This document shows positions 1 through 11,213 of a stretch of 64,000 bases of DNA, piece after piece. The stretch comes from Trichobilharzia szidati (Eukaryota; Platyhelminthes; Trematoda; Strigeidida; Schistosomatidae). The stretch is taken from NCBI GenBank assembly GCA_944472155.2, contig OX235272.1, forward strand, positions 7,982,354-8,046,353, in the 5' to 3' direction. The notes under the pieces are model-generated. The model saw nothing but the letters and a program-made list of their open reading frames with translations. It was not told where the DNA came from and did not search any database. The position numbers and the translations under genes were made by a program. Numbering within the stretch: position 1 is the first letter of the stretch; each line of letters starts with the position of its first letter.

Positions 1-590
1 TCAACTGCGGCTCAGACAGAAAACACGTTAACGTCTACTGTGCAATGGTTCCAATTTTGTCGAGATTTGGCGTCGTAGAAAATGAACACTATTACACAAG
101 TTTCAGGAGAAGTCGGCGTTGTGATGCATATCGACGAAACGGTCCTCACAAAGAAGAAATATAATCGGGGACGTGCCAAAGCAAATAAAGTTTGGGTATT
201 GGGGATTTACGATACCTAAATTCGAAAAGGATTTATCGGACTTATTCCATATAGGAGTGCTGAGACTCTTCTGCCAATTATCCAGAGACTCGTCTTACCA
301 GGCCCCAACTAACACACTGATGAATGGGCTGCATATAACCGATTATCCGATTTGGGACATATACACCACCGGATCAACCATTCCAATGGCTTCTTCGACT
401 CCAGAACCGGTACTCATAGGAATTCAATAGAAGGTTTCCTGGGGAAGACTAAAAAATAGAATAAGAGCTTTAAACGGTTCTCAAAACCAAGTTATATTTA
501 GTCATCTGGATGAATACATGTATAGAAATTGGTTCACTTTAAAACTGAAACCCCTATACAAAATTAGGAGATTTTTTCATCTCATACTAG
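1..590 (+). pseudogene. Decayed Merlin-type DDE transposase, cut by the window edge
   Basis: Reading one frame from base 1 gives a transposase of the IS1016/ISXO2-like fold used by Merlin DNA transposons. A segment reading HIDE (about 136-147) followed by KKKYNRGR is the first catalytic aspartate region. HTDEWAAYNRL (about 313-345) is the second aspartate region, and RNSIEGF (about 412-432) carries the catalytic glutamate. Stops interrupt the frame at 76-78, 217-219 and 310-312. An extra base near 436-440 shifts the frame, after which homology resumes as RIRALNGSQNQ and HLDEYMYRNW up to about 560-590. The N-terminus lies outside the window and no terminal inverted repeat can be paired. Merlin elements are known from schistosomes, which fits the rest of the window. 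The copy cannot encode an active enzyme. Confidence 0.85.
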
Positions 591-2056
591 AGAAAAATAT
601 TCTGTCTAGCGTTTTTTATGCTTTTTTATGTAAATATACGCAAAATTTTATGCAAAAGTCATCCTTTTTCTGATTGGTTGGCTCAAGGTCACTTGTGCTT
701 TCGCATTGCTTGGGACTCTATTGTTGAACTTTGCCGTGATCAGTACACTGTTTTAGCTGGCGAAAGCTAAGTATGTTGTCGCACTTCATTATCTTACAGC
801 TTAATTCACTCTGTCTTAACACTGTTCTCCTTTCTCCTCACATTTTGATAAAAGTGAGGGCTGTTCTTCGTGAACCATGAAAGAACAATATTCGACACTT
901 AAAGTAAAGTGGCAAGGAATTATTTCATATGCTGGAAAAGATACTTCAGCGCAAGTTCTCCTAGTTATAGACAATGAAGGCATAGCTTTACTCAAGCGAG
1001 ATTTTGCTGTTTTCTTCGGAACCAAACCCTAAGTCAGTAAGGAATAAGAATAGATGGAGTTAGATTTAACCTGAAAAAAAAGCTTGAACAGATAAGATTT
1101 ACTGAACAATACTGATGTTTAGGTTAACGGTTTTATGAAATATGTAAATGGCAATTTGGTCAGAAGTGGGATTCCGAGATTTGAAAACGTAGAAAATGAT
1201 GGCCTGCAAGATTTCTCACGAATGCAAATAAGCTTTTAGAGGCTGAGGATATTGACGTTCAGGGATAGTACGAAGTCTACTAACGCAAGATCTAATACAC
1301 ACAACTTATATAGTATTCGTTCTGCGTAGACCAAAGGCAAAGCAAAACACCAAATTACGAGATACATTTCGGGACCGAATCGGAGTGCGGGATGATTGCT
1401 TAGCTATCTAGGGATCGTGCACAAACGAATGGCGCAAATGGCGTGGGTGCTTGACCGGAAGCCTTCAGCTAAGCAAGTTGACTTAAACAGCGAGGGTCAG
1501 CACCCAATGTTCAGTGATGAGTGCTGTGGCAAATAATATTGCGGAATTATTTACCGCTACAAGGCCGGTGGGGTCGTCTGTTGACAAGATGCTGAAAATG
1601 ATAGTAAAGGTGAAAGCATAACATGTTGTTTAAATCTAGGTAGCTACCATCGTTTTTCAAGAAAGTATCCTAATTTTTAATCTCGAGCTGCTACAATACG
1701 CATTACTGTCCCACAAATAGAGGCAATTCACACTTGTGCCCACTACTGTATCTGCTGATGAGCATTCTCCACACTCTCTTTCATGATTTTTAGTTCTGAG
1801 TTTCCCATCAATTTTTTAAATAAGTAGCTTTATTCTAAACGAAATGTTTAAACTATGCACAAAATTCTCAGCGCAATTTGTTGCATAGTATTTTCTCCTC
1901 ATCCAGGATCTTCAAATAAAGTGACAGTCCCTAGTATATCACGTGACTCAATGCTATTAGATCTGAAGCAGAAACTAATCCCCTATGATACTTTTCCTTC
2001 GTCTCCGCAAAATGTTCACCGGTAGTTTGATGGCCAATCAGATTTGAGAATAAGTA
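591..2056. other. Unassigned AT-rich sequence
   Basis: I recognise no gene, RNA or repeat family here. The stretch could include the non-coding end of the Merlin element on its left. The right edge is the target-site duplication of the LINE that starts at 2068. Confidence 0.4.
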
Positions 2057-5000
2057 CATTTTGCGACCCCGGCCGATAGCTGCTACCTTGACGTGGTGGT
2101 CGGGCTTGCATATCGCAATGACCCAACGAGCTATACTGGCTGGAACGTATGTTCCTGTAGGTCCTACCATGCCAGAAAGGTTGTTTGGATAGCGGTTAGA
2201 CAAAAAGCAGCTACCCAATCCTACACTATGATTCAAATAAATCCACAAAATATCATGCCGGATCGGTCGGGGTCCGGATTAACAACGAACGCGCTTTCTG
2301 CTGTCGCGTCACAGGGCAGAAGTGATAAATACGCTACTGAGACACACCAAACAAGAAAAAACAAAGAAAAACAGGTCGCGTGTGACCGGCCTCAAGCAGT
2401 TGTCCCCTGGGCTCTGCGGTCACGCAACACTAACCTCTTCTCTATTTCAGGTACCCGAAGACCCAACCAACTTCCACGGTGTGGGCAGCCGGGAAGTAAC
2501 AACCGCCCACACACTTCCAAAAGCACACGAAGCCTACCTGAGCAACACTCTCCCCTACTTACATCACCTTCCCCATCTTGCTGCTCTACTACAGCTAGCA
2601 CTATTCTTCAGGCTAGCGAGTCATCTTCACTTCACTCTGCGTCCACAAACAACGATGATAGCCATAGAAACAACCCAGATAGCCTATTAAAGCCACGTCG
2701 CCAACTTCATATAGGAGCTTTTAACGTCAGGACCCTCTGCCGAATCGGACAACAGGCATCACTAGCAAGAACCCTGGAATCTAGAGCCATGGATGTATGC
2801 TGTGTTTCGGAGACACGCATACAAGACCCGAGTGTAGTCATTCACTTGACCTCACCCGGTCAACAAGGTGAATCTGCAAAATTCACCTTGAGGGTGTCGG
2901 GAGACCCCTCAGCTAGCTCACGAGGACTCGCAGGTGTAGGGATAGCACTGAGTGTTAGGGCGGAAAAATCACTCCTTGACTGGATCCCAGTAGATAGTCG
3001 TATGTGCGCGGTCCGTCTGAACGGGTCCGTTAAAAGAAGGAAAGACGGCGCTACCCGTCGTTGCCTTTTCGTAATCTCCGCTTACGCCCCAACAGACTGC
3101 AGTTCGGATGAATTAAAAGATGACATCCACCGGAAACTGTCTAATTTGATGCAAAAAGCAAAACGTTCAGACATAGTTGTTTTGGCAGGCGACTTCAACG
3201 CCCAAGTACGGAAGTTGTGCCAGACTGAGAAGTATATAGGTGGTACGTATGGAGTTCCCTGCCGACGAACCGACAACGGTGATCGTCTTCTCCAGTTTTG
3301 CTCAGATAACCGTCTGTTCCTAGTCAGCACTAACTTTAGGCACAAAGAAAGACATGGTGTAACCTTGCGACCTCCATCACCAAATCAACGCTGGACTCAG
3401 ATAGATCACATAGCCATAGGGTATCGTTGGCGAGGGTCAGTAGAAGACTGTCGCTCCTTCTGGAACACGTGCGTAGACTCTGACCACGCTCTGGTTCGCG
3501 CACGTTTATGCTTACGACTAAATGGACATAAGAAATTGACGGCAACGAAACCGTTATGTCCCCAACTAGATCGTGACACTGAGTCCTTATTGAAGGAAGA
3601 AATAGCGAAACTAGTTTCTGAGGTCGACAGCAGGACTTCCCCTGAGGTAGCCTGGCACAACATACAGTTAACTGTGGACACAGCCGTGAAAGATGTGAAC
3701 AAGCGAAAACCTAAAGTTAATAAAAGCCACTGAATCTCTACCGCCTCATCTGAACTGATTGACGCAAGAAGACTGATTCCAGCTAGCTCCGATTATGATG
3801 AGGAGCGAAAGGTACTTGAACGAAGACTAATAAAAAGTCTTCGTAAGCACCATGAACAGTGGTGGGCGACAAAAGCGAAAGAGGTGGAAAAGGCATCGGC
3901 GATTGGCAACACCAGACAACTATTCAGACTTATCAGGGAAACAGGTGGCAAAAGGCAAATGATAAGCGAAGCAATCTCGGAGAAAAATGACACCATAATT
4001 ATCTCCCAGGTTAGACGACTGGAACGCTGGAAAGAACACTATGAGGAGCAGTTTAATTGGCCTACAGCCACACTTAACCTGCCGGACATACAACACCTCC
4101 CTGAATGGGATATAGACACAGGTCCTCCGTCCTTAACTGAGGTTACTAAAGCTGTCACTAATCTGAAGCAAGGCAAAGCAGCGGGATCTGATGGATTGAC
4201 TCCAGAGATATTTAAGTACGGTGGAGACAGTTTACTGTCTGCGTTAACTGAGGTTCTAGGTAGCGTCTGGGAATCAGAGGAAGTCCCATCGGGTTGGTGT
4301 AAGTCACTGATCATCCCGATATACAAGAAGGGAGACAAGTCTTCTTGTGATAATCACAGAGGCATTAGCTTGACTAATATAGTATCTAAAATCCTAGGGT
4401 CAATAATACTGCGTAGACTAAGTGGTGCTCGGGAGACACAAACACGAGAAAACCAGGCAGGTTTTAGGCCAGGAAGAGGGTGTATTGATCATATCTTCAC
4501 CCTTCGACAGATTCTAGAACATAGGCATTCCTACCGGCATCCGACAATCACTATATTTCTTGACCTAAAGGCGGAATTCGATTCTGTCGACCGAGAGGTT
4601 CTCTGGCGATGCTTGGCTGTGAAGGGAATGCCAAGAAAATACATTGCACTGATCAAGGCACTCTACTCGAACTCATGCAGCCAGGTGAGGGCTTACGGCG
4701 AGTTGTCATCTGAAGTGGTGACGACTAGTGGTGTCCGTCAGGGATGCCCATTATCCCCATTCCTATTCAACTTCATCATAGATGTAATAATGGACTTAAC
4801 CCTAACACACTTCAGCGACTCAGGGATTGACTTGCTACCAGGGAATAATCTCGTTGACTTAGAATATGCAGACGATATAGTCCTTCTAGGCGAGGACGCT
4901 GACAAAATGCAGAGTCTACTGAACACCTTGAGCAACAATCTTCGTATGTTTGGCATGCGATTCGCTCCCGCCAAATGTAAGATGATGTTACAGGACTGGA

Positions 5001-5895
5001 CTACACTGACTCCTAGTTTAGAAATAGGGAGTGAAGTGGTAGAACACGTTGACCGCTTCAATTACTTGGGAAGTACCATCAGCCCCAACGGGTTGATCTC
5101 AGACGAAATCTCAGCACGGATACAGAGGGCTAGTTTCGCATATGCCAGTTTACGCCATCTCTGGCGTAGACGTGATATCCGACTATCGACCAAAGGGCGT
5201 GTGTACTGCTCAACAGTCCGCTCCGTCCTCCTTTATGGCTGTGAGACCTGGCCATTGAGAGCAGAAGACATGAAAAGATTAGCTGTCTTCGATCATAGGT
5301 GTCTGCGTTCTATCTCCCGCGTGAAGTGGTATAATAAGGTGAGCAATATTGAGGTTAGGCGTCGAGTGCTAGGTAAGGCGGGGAAATCAATCGACGAAAC
5401 GGTGAAATTACATCGACTGAGATGGTTAGGACATGTGCTACGTATGCCTAGTCATCGCCTTCCTCGACAATGGGCAATGTTAGCTGATATAGGGCCAGGC
5501 TGGAAAAGAGCTAGCGGCGGTCAAACAAAAACATGGCACCAGTCAATGAAATCCACAACAGTTAGTCTAAGCCACGTAGGAAGATGTAGACTTCCTGGTT
5601 GGGGTCCTCGGGACGGTAAAAACCAATGGTTGGAAACAATTGGTGACATGGCTCAAAATCGTTCTCGATGATGGCGCAGATGCATCCACTCCTTGTGACT
5701 TATGATTTCCAATTAAACTGTTTTGTTCTTCGTTATTACTATTCCTTTGTCTCACACCTCTGTTTACTGTCTCTAATATGCATTTCTCCTACTTTCTTCT
5801 CTTGCTTTGTGTGCTACATGGAGTGTGGCGACTTGAACTGCCGCACATATGTGCAAAGTTCTATGTCGAAAACCGACCGACCGACATTCTGCGAC
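2057..5895 (+). mobile_element. Full-length RTE-clade LINE (SR2-like, subfamily A) with TSDs
   Basis: The insert runs from about 2068 to 5884 (3.8 kb) and is bounded by near-identical 11-bp direct repeats, cattttgcgac at 2057-2067 and cattctgcgac at 5885-5895. It starts with ccggccgatagctgctacc, which is also the 5' end of the copy at 34.65 kb, so it is probably complete. It ends in a short tandem ACCG repeat (5874-5884), a tail type usual for RTE elements. It encodes an apurinic-like endonuclease followed by reverse transcriptase in one frame. Length and domain order match the schistosome SR2 group; the exact family name is an inference. At least four shorter copies of this subfamily occur in the window. 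Confidence 0.9.
2228..5671 (+). pseudogene. RTE endonuclease-reverse transcriptase ORF with one in-frame stop
   Basis: A single frame runs from upstream of the first ATG (2228) to the stop at 5669-5671, broken only by TGA at 3731-3733. The two halves read without a stop. The N-terminal half (about 2710-3530) is an exonuclease/endonuclease/phosphatase domain: GAFNVRTL near its start, SETRIQDP, AGDFNAQV, and SDHALV near its end. The C-terminal half is the reverse transcriptase: GSDGLTPEI, the first aspartate in [23 protein letters not shown], and the catalytic YADD box near 4866-4877. A trailing segment has WLGHVLRM and the ending [13 protein letters not shown], shared by all copies. In the motif-A lead the residue before FDSVD is E, where other copies have A or T. 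The product would nick target DNA and copy its own RNA; this copy is probably dead unless the stop is read through. Confidence 0.9.
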
Positions 5896-7035
5896 TCAGG
5901 AGCACTACTGAATGGTTTGTACGATAAGAAGAAAAGAAAATATGATGCATTATGTTAGGCAGCCTAGTTGTCCAGTCAAGCCGCCAAACAGACGACAGGT
6001 GTTAATTAACAGCATCGTATTATCTCGTGCCTGCCTCAACCATACAGCGCGTGGCACGCAACTGGCCCTCATGGAAAATGCTTCCTAATGAGTTACCAGA
6101 CACACATTCTTAGCAGTACTGTATATTTAAATGCAGCCATATATAAAAGGAGGCTATTGCAAATGACCAGGAAATTAAAAGCTTTAACAATTATCAAGTA
6201 CAGAAGTGGTCAATACAACAGCAAATTAAGGCACAGTCTACTGAGCAGGGCAAAGTGAATTTCGGAGCAACTGGTGACAAAAGAACGTGGAATGATCTTG
6301 ATGAGAATAGTCAGCCAGCAGAACTTAATATGCTAAATTTTCATGGTCACTTTTTGCATGGTATGTTAGGCAGTGAAAATCGGTGCGTCCAGTTATATAC
6401 TGAAAATGATATTATTAAACAGATTTGAAGATTACACATTTAAATATGTGCACGGAAATGGGTAGCAACTGACTGAGTTGTCCATTTTTACTCGAAAGGA
6501 TAGAGTTATTATGCTGTGTATAATATTAAAAGATATTGTCACCAAAATAATTTTTCTGGAAACAATTGAATTGTACTGTATAAAAATGAACAAACCTAGT
6601 AAAATGGAAGAAGACATGTTGCATAAGTAATAGAAATTCACCGCGTAAGCATTGCGTATGAACAATCTAGTTGCTTGGATTAATGGTCAGTTTTACTGTA
6701 TGACTCCACATGGAGGACTGTGCTTAAACCGAGAATCATGTGATATCCCCTGTTAAGGACTCAACAGTCTTCGTTTTACCACTCTAGCAGCAGTTGTGAT
6801 CTTTTAGGAAGGCCTAGAAGGATGTATTGATGTGATTTTTAGCTTCGGTTTGAACTCGTGAGGCTTTTCATAAGATCTAAATTCAAATGGTGTTTGGTAC
6901 CAAAGTATGCAGCATTTCACAATGAAAAAGTTGGTCCTAATGGTTTGCTTGTTTATGCAAGAGTACTCAGCCGACAAACCATTATTTCCTAAACCACTGA
7001 TCATAAAAACGATGTTTTTTCTCATTGAGATCAGT
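5896..7035. other. Unassigned AT-rich sequence
   Basis: I see no coding region or known repeat family between the LINE at 2068-5884 and the RTE-2 fragment at 7040. Confidence 0.4.
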
Positions 7036-7039
7036 GTTC

Positions 7040-7325
7040 ACATTAAAGAAGCTATTTGAGAGTGGTTTTATTCCTGAGAAGACGTGAAATGGTGTAAAAT
7101 GAAAAGAATGAAGGCAATTTATGTAGATCCAAATGGTAAACGACGAGTGGGTCGTCAGTGCAAAGGTGATATGCTGGAGTTCATGTGGCAAAGAGGAGTA
7201 GGAGATGAGAGATTATGGCCAGTCGTAGGCTCAGCCCAGGAGGGCAGCAGAAAACAGAACAAAGTGAAGATATTTTGTTGTTGAAGCCCTATGTTCCACT
7301 AGGAACCCAAGGGAATAATACTACA
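7040..7325 (+). mobile_element. 3' end fragment of RTE-2 LINE
   Basis: This matches the 3' ends of the RTE-2 family elsewhere in the window. It has a decayed C-terminal coding stretch (GKRRVGRQC near 7135-7160, then AENRTK-like residues) followed by the conserved tail gaagccctatgttccac, aaccca(a)ggg and the start of an AAT-rich tail near 7305-7322. It is heavily 5'-truncated. Confidence 0.75.
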
Positions 7326-8285
7326 TTGCACTTACAAGTAACATGCAAAGGGAAATCATGCGATACAGCCAATAACAAATGCGAATTTTCAGTGCAAAAT
7401 GCCAACCATAATGGTCTGATTAATAGCCATAATGAAAATATGATGGTATTTAAACAGAATGTCTTTAGTTTTGTGTAACTAGACTCTAAGACAGAAGTAC
7501 GTCCAACGAGGGCTTGCCCGTTTGGTTACATAATATTTCAGTAATAAACCGTGACTGTCATGTAATTTGAACACGTTTGAACACATGGAGAACAGCCTCG
7601 AGATCCTTCTCATTTGGTTCTTCAAGAACAGCAAAGCCAGTGAAGTAATAGAGCTTTGGAGCAAACTCAAACACGCAGAGAAGCGCACCTACTTACATGG
7701 ATTATTTTTGTCTTTTTAGAAAGATATCTATTATTAACTTCGTCAGTACTGACCAGTTTATTATTCACATGCATTACCGTTCAAAGTCACACCCATGTCT
7801 TTATATTATAATCATGATTTCGGATGAACAAACAGCTTACTATTTATTTTTACGTCTTCTCTAATCTTCTTGTCATTAAAGTGACTCATTTCTCTTTCAG
7901 AAGTAAAGCCAACATTATTTCTTACGGAAAGAAATAAATTTAAGGAGCTTTAACAAAATAGCCATTTTGTCACATGCAAATAAATCACCTTTTGCATAAT
8001 CTGAAAGTTTGGCAAACAGACACAAACTTAGAATCATTCTGCGGTGCATTTAGCTACCAGAATGATTGGCCATCTGAAGTATCAAAACGATTAATCACCT
8101 GAAAGCAAGATATCGTGGGGTCACAGACAAATTAATATTCAACGGTTATATCCACGAAATCGCATTTTAAAGACTTATAAAAGCTGATGCCCTTACGTTA
8201 CTTTTGTTTTAAAACCGCCTGGAATGTAATAGATTGTTGTTAAATCCACAAAATGATTTCCAGAAAAACCTCTCTTGTATGATAT
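7326..8285. other. Unassigned sequence
   Basis: AT-rich stretch with short open frames only. I recognise nothing in it. Confidence 0.35.
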
Positions 8286-8289
8286 AATG

Positions 8290-8600
8290 GTGCATCAAGT
8301 CAGGGAATAATATGAAACCTAGGGAATTTTTCACAGATTCCGCCCAGGCTTTGACAAGGTGACTCACACATCACCCACTAAATTAAAAGGTTTGTGAGTC
8401 AAGAGCGGCCTGCTAGACCAGATCGCAGAAACCTTCGGTAGGGGAAGGAAAGTGAGGATAAGCGTGCAACTTCCTATCTAAACAACGGTACGTAGTGGTT
8501 TGCTACAAGATACTTAACTTTAAAGGACTAAAGATATCGGCAAGTATGTGATTTACATTGGCATGATAATACGCGCATATAACCTTCCACTCCTGATTTA
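8290..8600 (+). pseudogene. Possible remnant of a CR1/Jockey-type reverse transcriptase
   Basis: A plus-strand frame reads FDKVTHTSPTKLKG, then a stop, then VKSGLLDQIAETFGRGRKVRISV, and after another stop TTVRSGLLQDT. This resembles the region of CR1/Jockey LINE reverse transcriptases that runs from motif A (FDKVSH-like) to the conserved SGVPQGSVLGP box, with stops and no intact YxDD. The match is short and decayed. It could be another LINE class or chance similarity. Confidence 0.35.
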
Positions 8601-9461
8601 CTTGTTCGATGTGACAGAGGAAAAATCCTTTTGTTGCGTCAAGTAGTTTTTATCAAGGTAGAAGACTGAGTAACTGTGTTCACTGAAGGCACAACTGCCA
8701 GAGTTTACGGCTTAGTGAGGTACCCCATCAGCAGTTCAGACACATATTTACTAAGGTCTCAGTGTAACTTATGGCACAAAAGCAACTGTAGATTGTCGCT
8801 AATGCCAGTAGGACTCTTTGAGTAATATGTGGGACTTTCACTAGAACCACCGCTTGCATGATAATCACTATATAACTGCACCTAAGTGGTCTGCACTGGA
8901 ACCTTATCCAGTTGCTCAAGCCGTGTCCGTAAGGTGACTCAAGCATCCTGGGAAGTCTGTGAAGGATATCTACACGTAGGAACTCTACCATGATGAATCT
9001 ATGTTACCAGGAAGGACTGAAAGGATTGAATCGCTTCTTCCCTTCAATCCAAAAGGCAGGGAAGATGTAATCACGATAATCAGAATTTTAGGAAGTTATA
9101 GCGTACCCGATTTACCTCTTCCTTCTACTAGGTCAGGTCTTATTAGAGCATGGAAGAAGAAGATTCAGAATTCAAGGGGAACTGTTCCTCTGCAGAGTAT
9201 TGGTTCACTCACTAAGTCACTAACCATAAGTACCAAATATTTAAAAAATGTGTCCACTTTTTCAGTCAAATTGATAAAAAGATAAACAGATGAGTACAGA
9301 TGCTTGGCTTTAGAGAGTTAACACAGAATTTAAGGTTATTGTGCTCAATCGAAAATTCAGAGGCTGAATGTCTTGTTTTAATGCATTAAGTAATAATACT
9401 CTTGATTCGATGGAGCTATTTTGAAACTTGTGCCTTTAGTTCAGTTTTGGATTTTGGAGTA
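8601..9461. other. Sequence upstream of the START-domain gene
   Basis: No recognised repeat or coding region. The stretch next to the gene (9402-9461) is open in frame with the first START-gene exon but has no upstream ATG. Candidate 3' splice sites end at 9440 (tttag) and 9445 (ttcag), so the 5' leader may be added by cis- or trans-splicing there. No promoter can be pointed to. Confidence 0.3.
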
Positions 9462-9771
9462 ATGTCCATCCCAGGAATAGGAGAAATTACTTCCGACACT
9501 TCGTTTCTAACAAAAGTGGTGGATGAATACGTAGTTGGATCGTCATGGACTCAGGAATATTCAAAAAATGATGTTAAAATATGGTCTAAGTGCTCAGACA
9601 ATAACGGGATCAAGGCTTTTAAAGCCTCTGCACTTTTCAAAGGTGTATCTGGACCTGCATTATTTGATTGTCTTATGGATTCACAATATCGAAAGCAATG
9701 GGACAAGGCTATGATTGAGGGTTATGAGTTGTGTCAAGTGAACAGCCAGAGTGATATAGGATATTATTCTC
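9462..9771 (+). CDS. START gene exon 1 (residues 1-103 plus one base)
   Basis: This exon holds the N-terminal part of the START domain, including [22 protein letters not shown] and DIGYYS. It ends after the first base of the next codon at a GTAAG donor (9772). Reading past this donor gives a frame that no longer resembles START, which shows that the intron is real. Confidence 0.85.
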
Positions 9772-11156
9772 GTAAGCTGGTGTTTAAAGTGACTCATCTT
9801 TTCCAATTGCAGTTCGTTCTCCACCTGGTTTACGGAACAGAGACTTCGTTCTACAGAGGACATGGGCGAAATTCGAAAATGAATATGTGATAGCATCCCA
9901 TTCTGTGTTTCACAAAGTAAGTCGTCCGTGCTGAATGCTTTAACTTTCTTGATATCTAAATGTTCTTCACTATCACCTTTATGTAACCTTCACATAGTGA
10001 CAGCAATGTGGCATGAAATAAGGGGAATGACCCATCTTAGCCCAGGTGCACTGCAGAGACATAGGGCAAGAAAGACATCAAATGATGTTGGACATAGATA
10101 AGGGTGCAGGACTTATTTGTTCTAATATTATCAAATTTCCTAAAGTGCGCTCGTTTTACCTAAAGTGTCAACTACCAGCCAGTAGTCGATTCAGACTCAA
10201 ATCTGACCAATTAGTAATTCTGTGTATCTTTTCAAACCTATGCAGTTCGTGTATGCTCCAAGTAAAAATTTAAGAAGGGGTGCACATAGGTTAAAACAAG
10301 TAGGTGGGTTAAAGGATTTAGATTTAGATAAGAAAACATCTTACAATCAAAATTTACAAATCTGTAAATATATCTGCGTCACTTTCATAGGCTGCTAACA
10401 ATGTTGTTCTATCAGTGGTTTCACTTAAATTAACCCTGACTAGCTGATATCTTCATGACACAGTTTTCTCACTAACGTAAAGTGTGTTTTACTGTGTTGT
10501 GATTAATACATGATACTTTGTAGAAAGTAGACAGATCCAATACGTTGCTAATCGACTCCCGCTTTATGTGCGTTGGTCAGGCCAGATCGCCAAACATGCG
10601 TAACTCTGAGAAACTTAAATGACTGCTTCATGACAGACCTATCAAGTGTAAGCTATGCTATGACTTACAGTCACCTTGATAGGTCCAGGCAGGGAAACCA
10701 CTTCTACTTTTGGGAAAATTTATACCTGTCTACATATTTCTATTACCTTCAAAGCGTTTTCTTTGCCCTTGAACTGTAATTATGTGTTGGCCCTCAGTAC
10801 TTCTAAAGTCTCATGGTTTTAACTCATCCTCTTAGGGTTAATGAGTATCGCTGTGAGCCGTCATATCAGTTGTCGCTCATTGCATTAGCTTGTTGTGTTT
10901 GGTAAATAGATCCTCGAAATCAATGACTGATATCAGTAGGACATAAAGTATTTAAACTTGTTATTTTTGACTTAGTTGCATTAGATGTTCGTAGTCTCAA
11001 AGCATTGTCACTTGAAGTACTGATTGTATTCAAACCTGAGTGTTAATTATATTGTACAAGGAATTGTCCAACTTTGAAACCTTCCTCCAAGAATGCTTCT
11101 TCCTGCTGGGTAATACCTATTCAGCTAAGTAGGACCACTTGTGTTAAGTATGGTCA

Positions 11157-11213
<57 letters not shown>

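Noticed and set aside
2093..3733. Treating the endonuclease and RT halves of the LINE as two genes
   Set aside because: Both lie in one frame with sense codons between the stop at 3731 and the next ATG, and RTE elements encode both domains in one protein.
9001..9285. A 94-codon frame just upstream of the START gene as an upstream exon
   Set aside because: No similarity to START proteins, no convincing donor, and a basic low-information composition.
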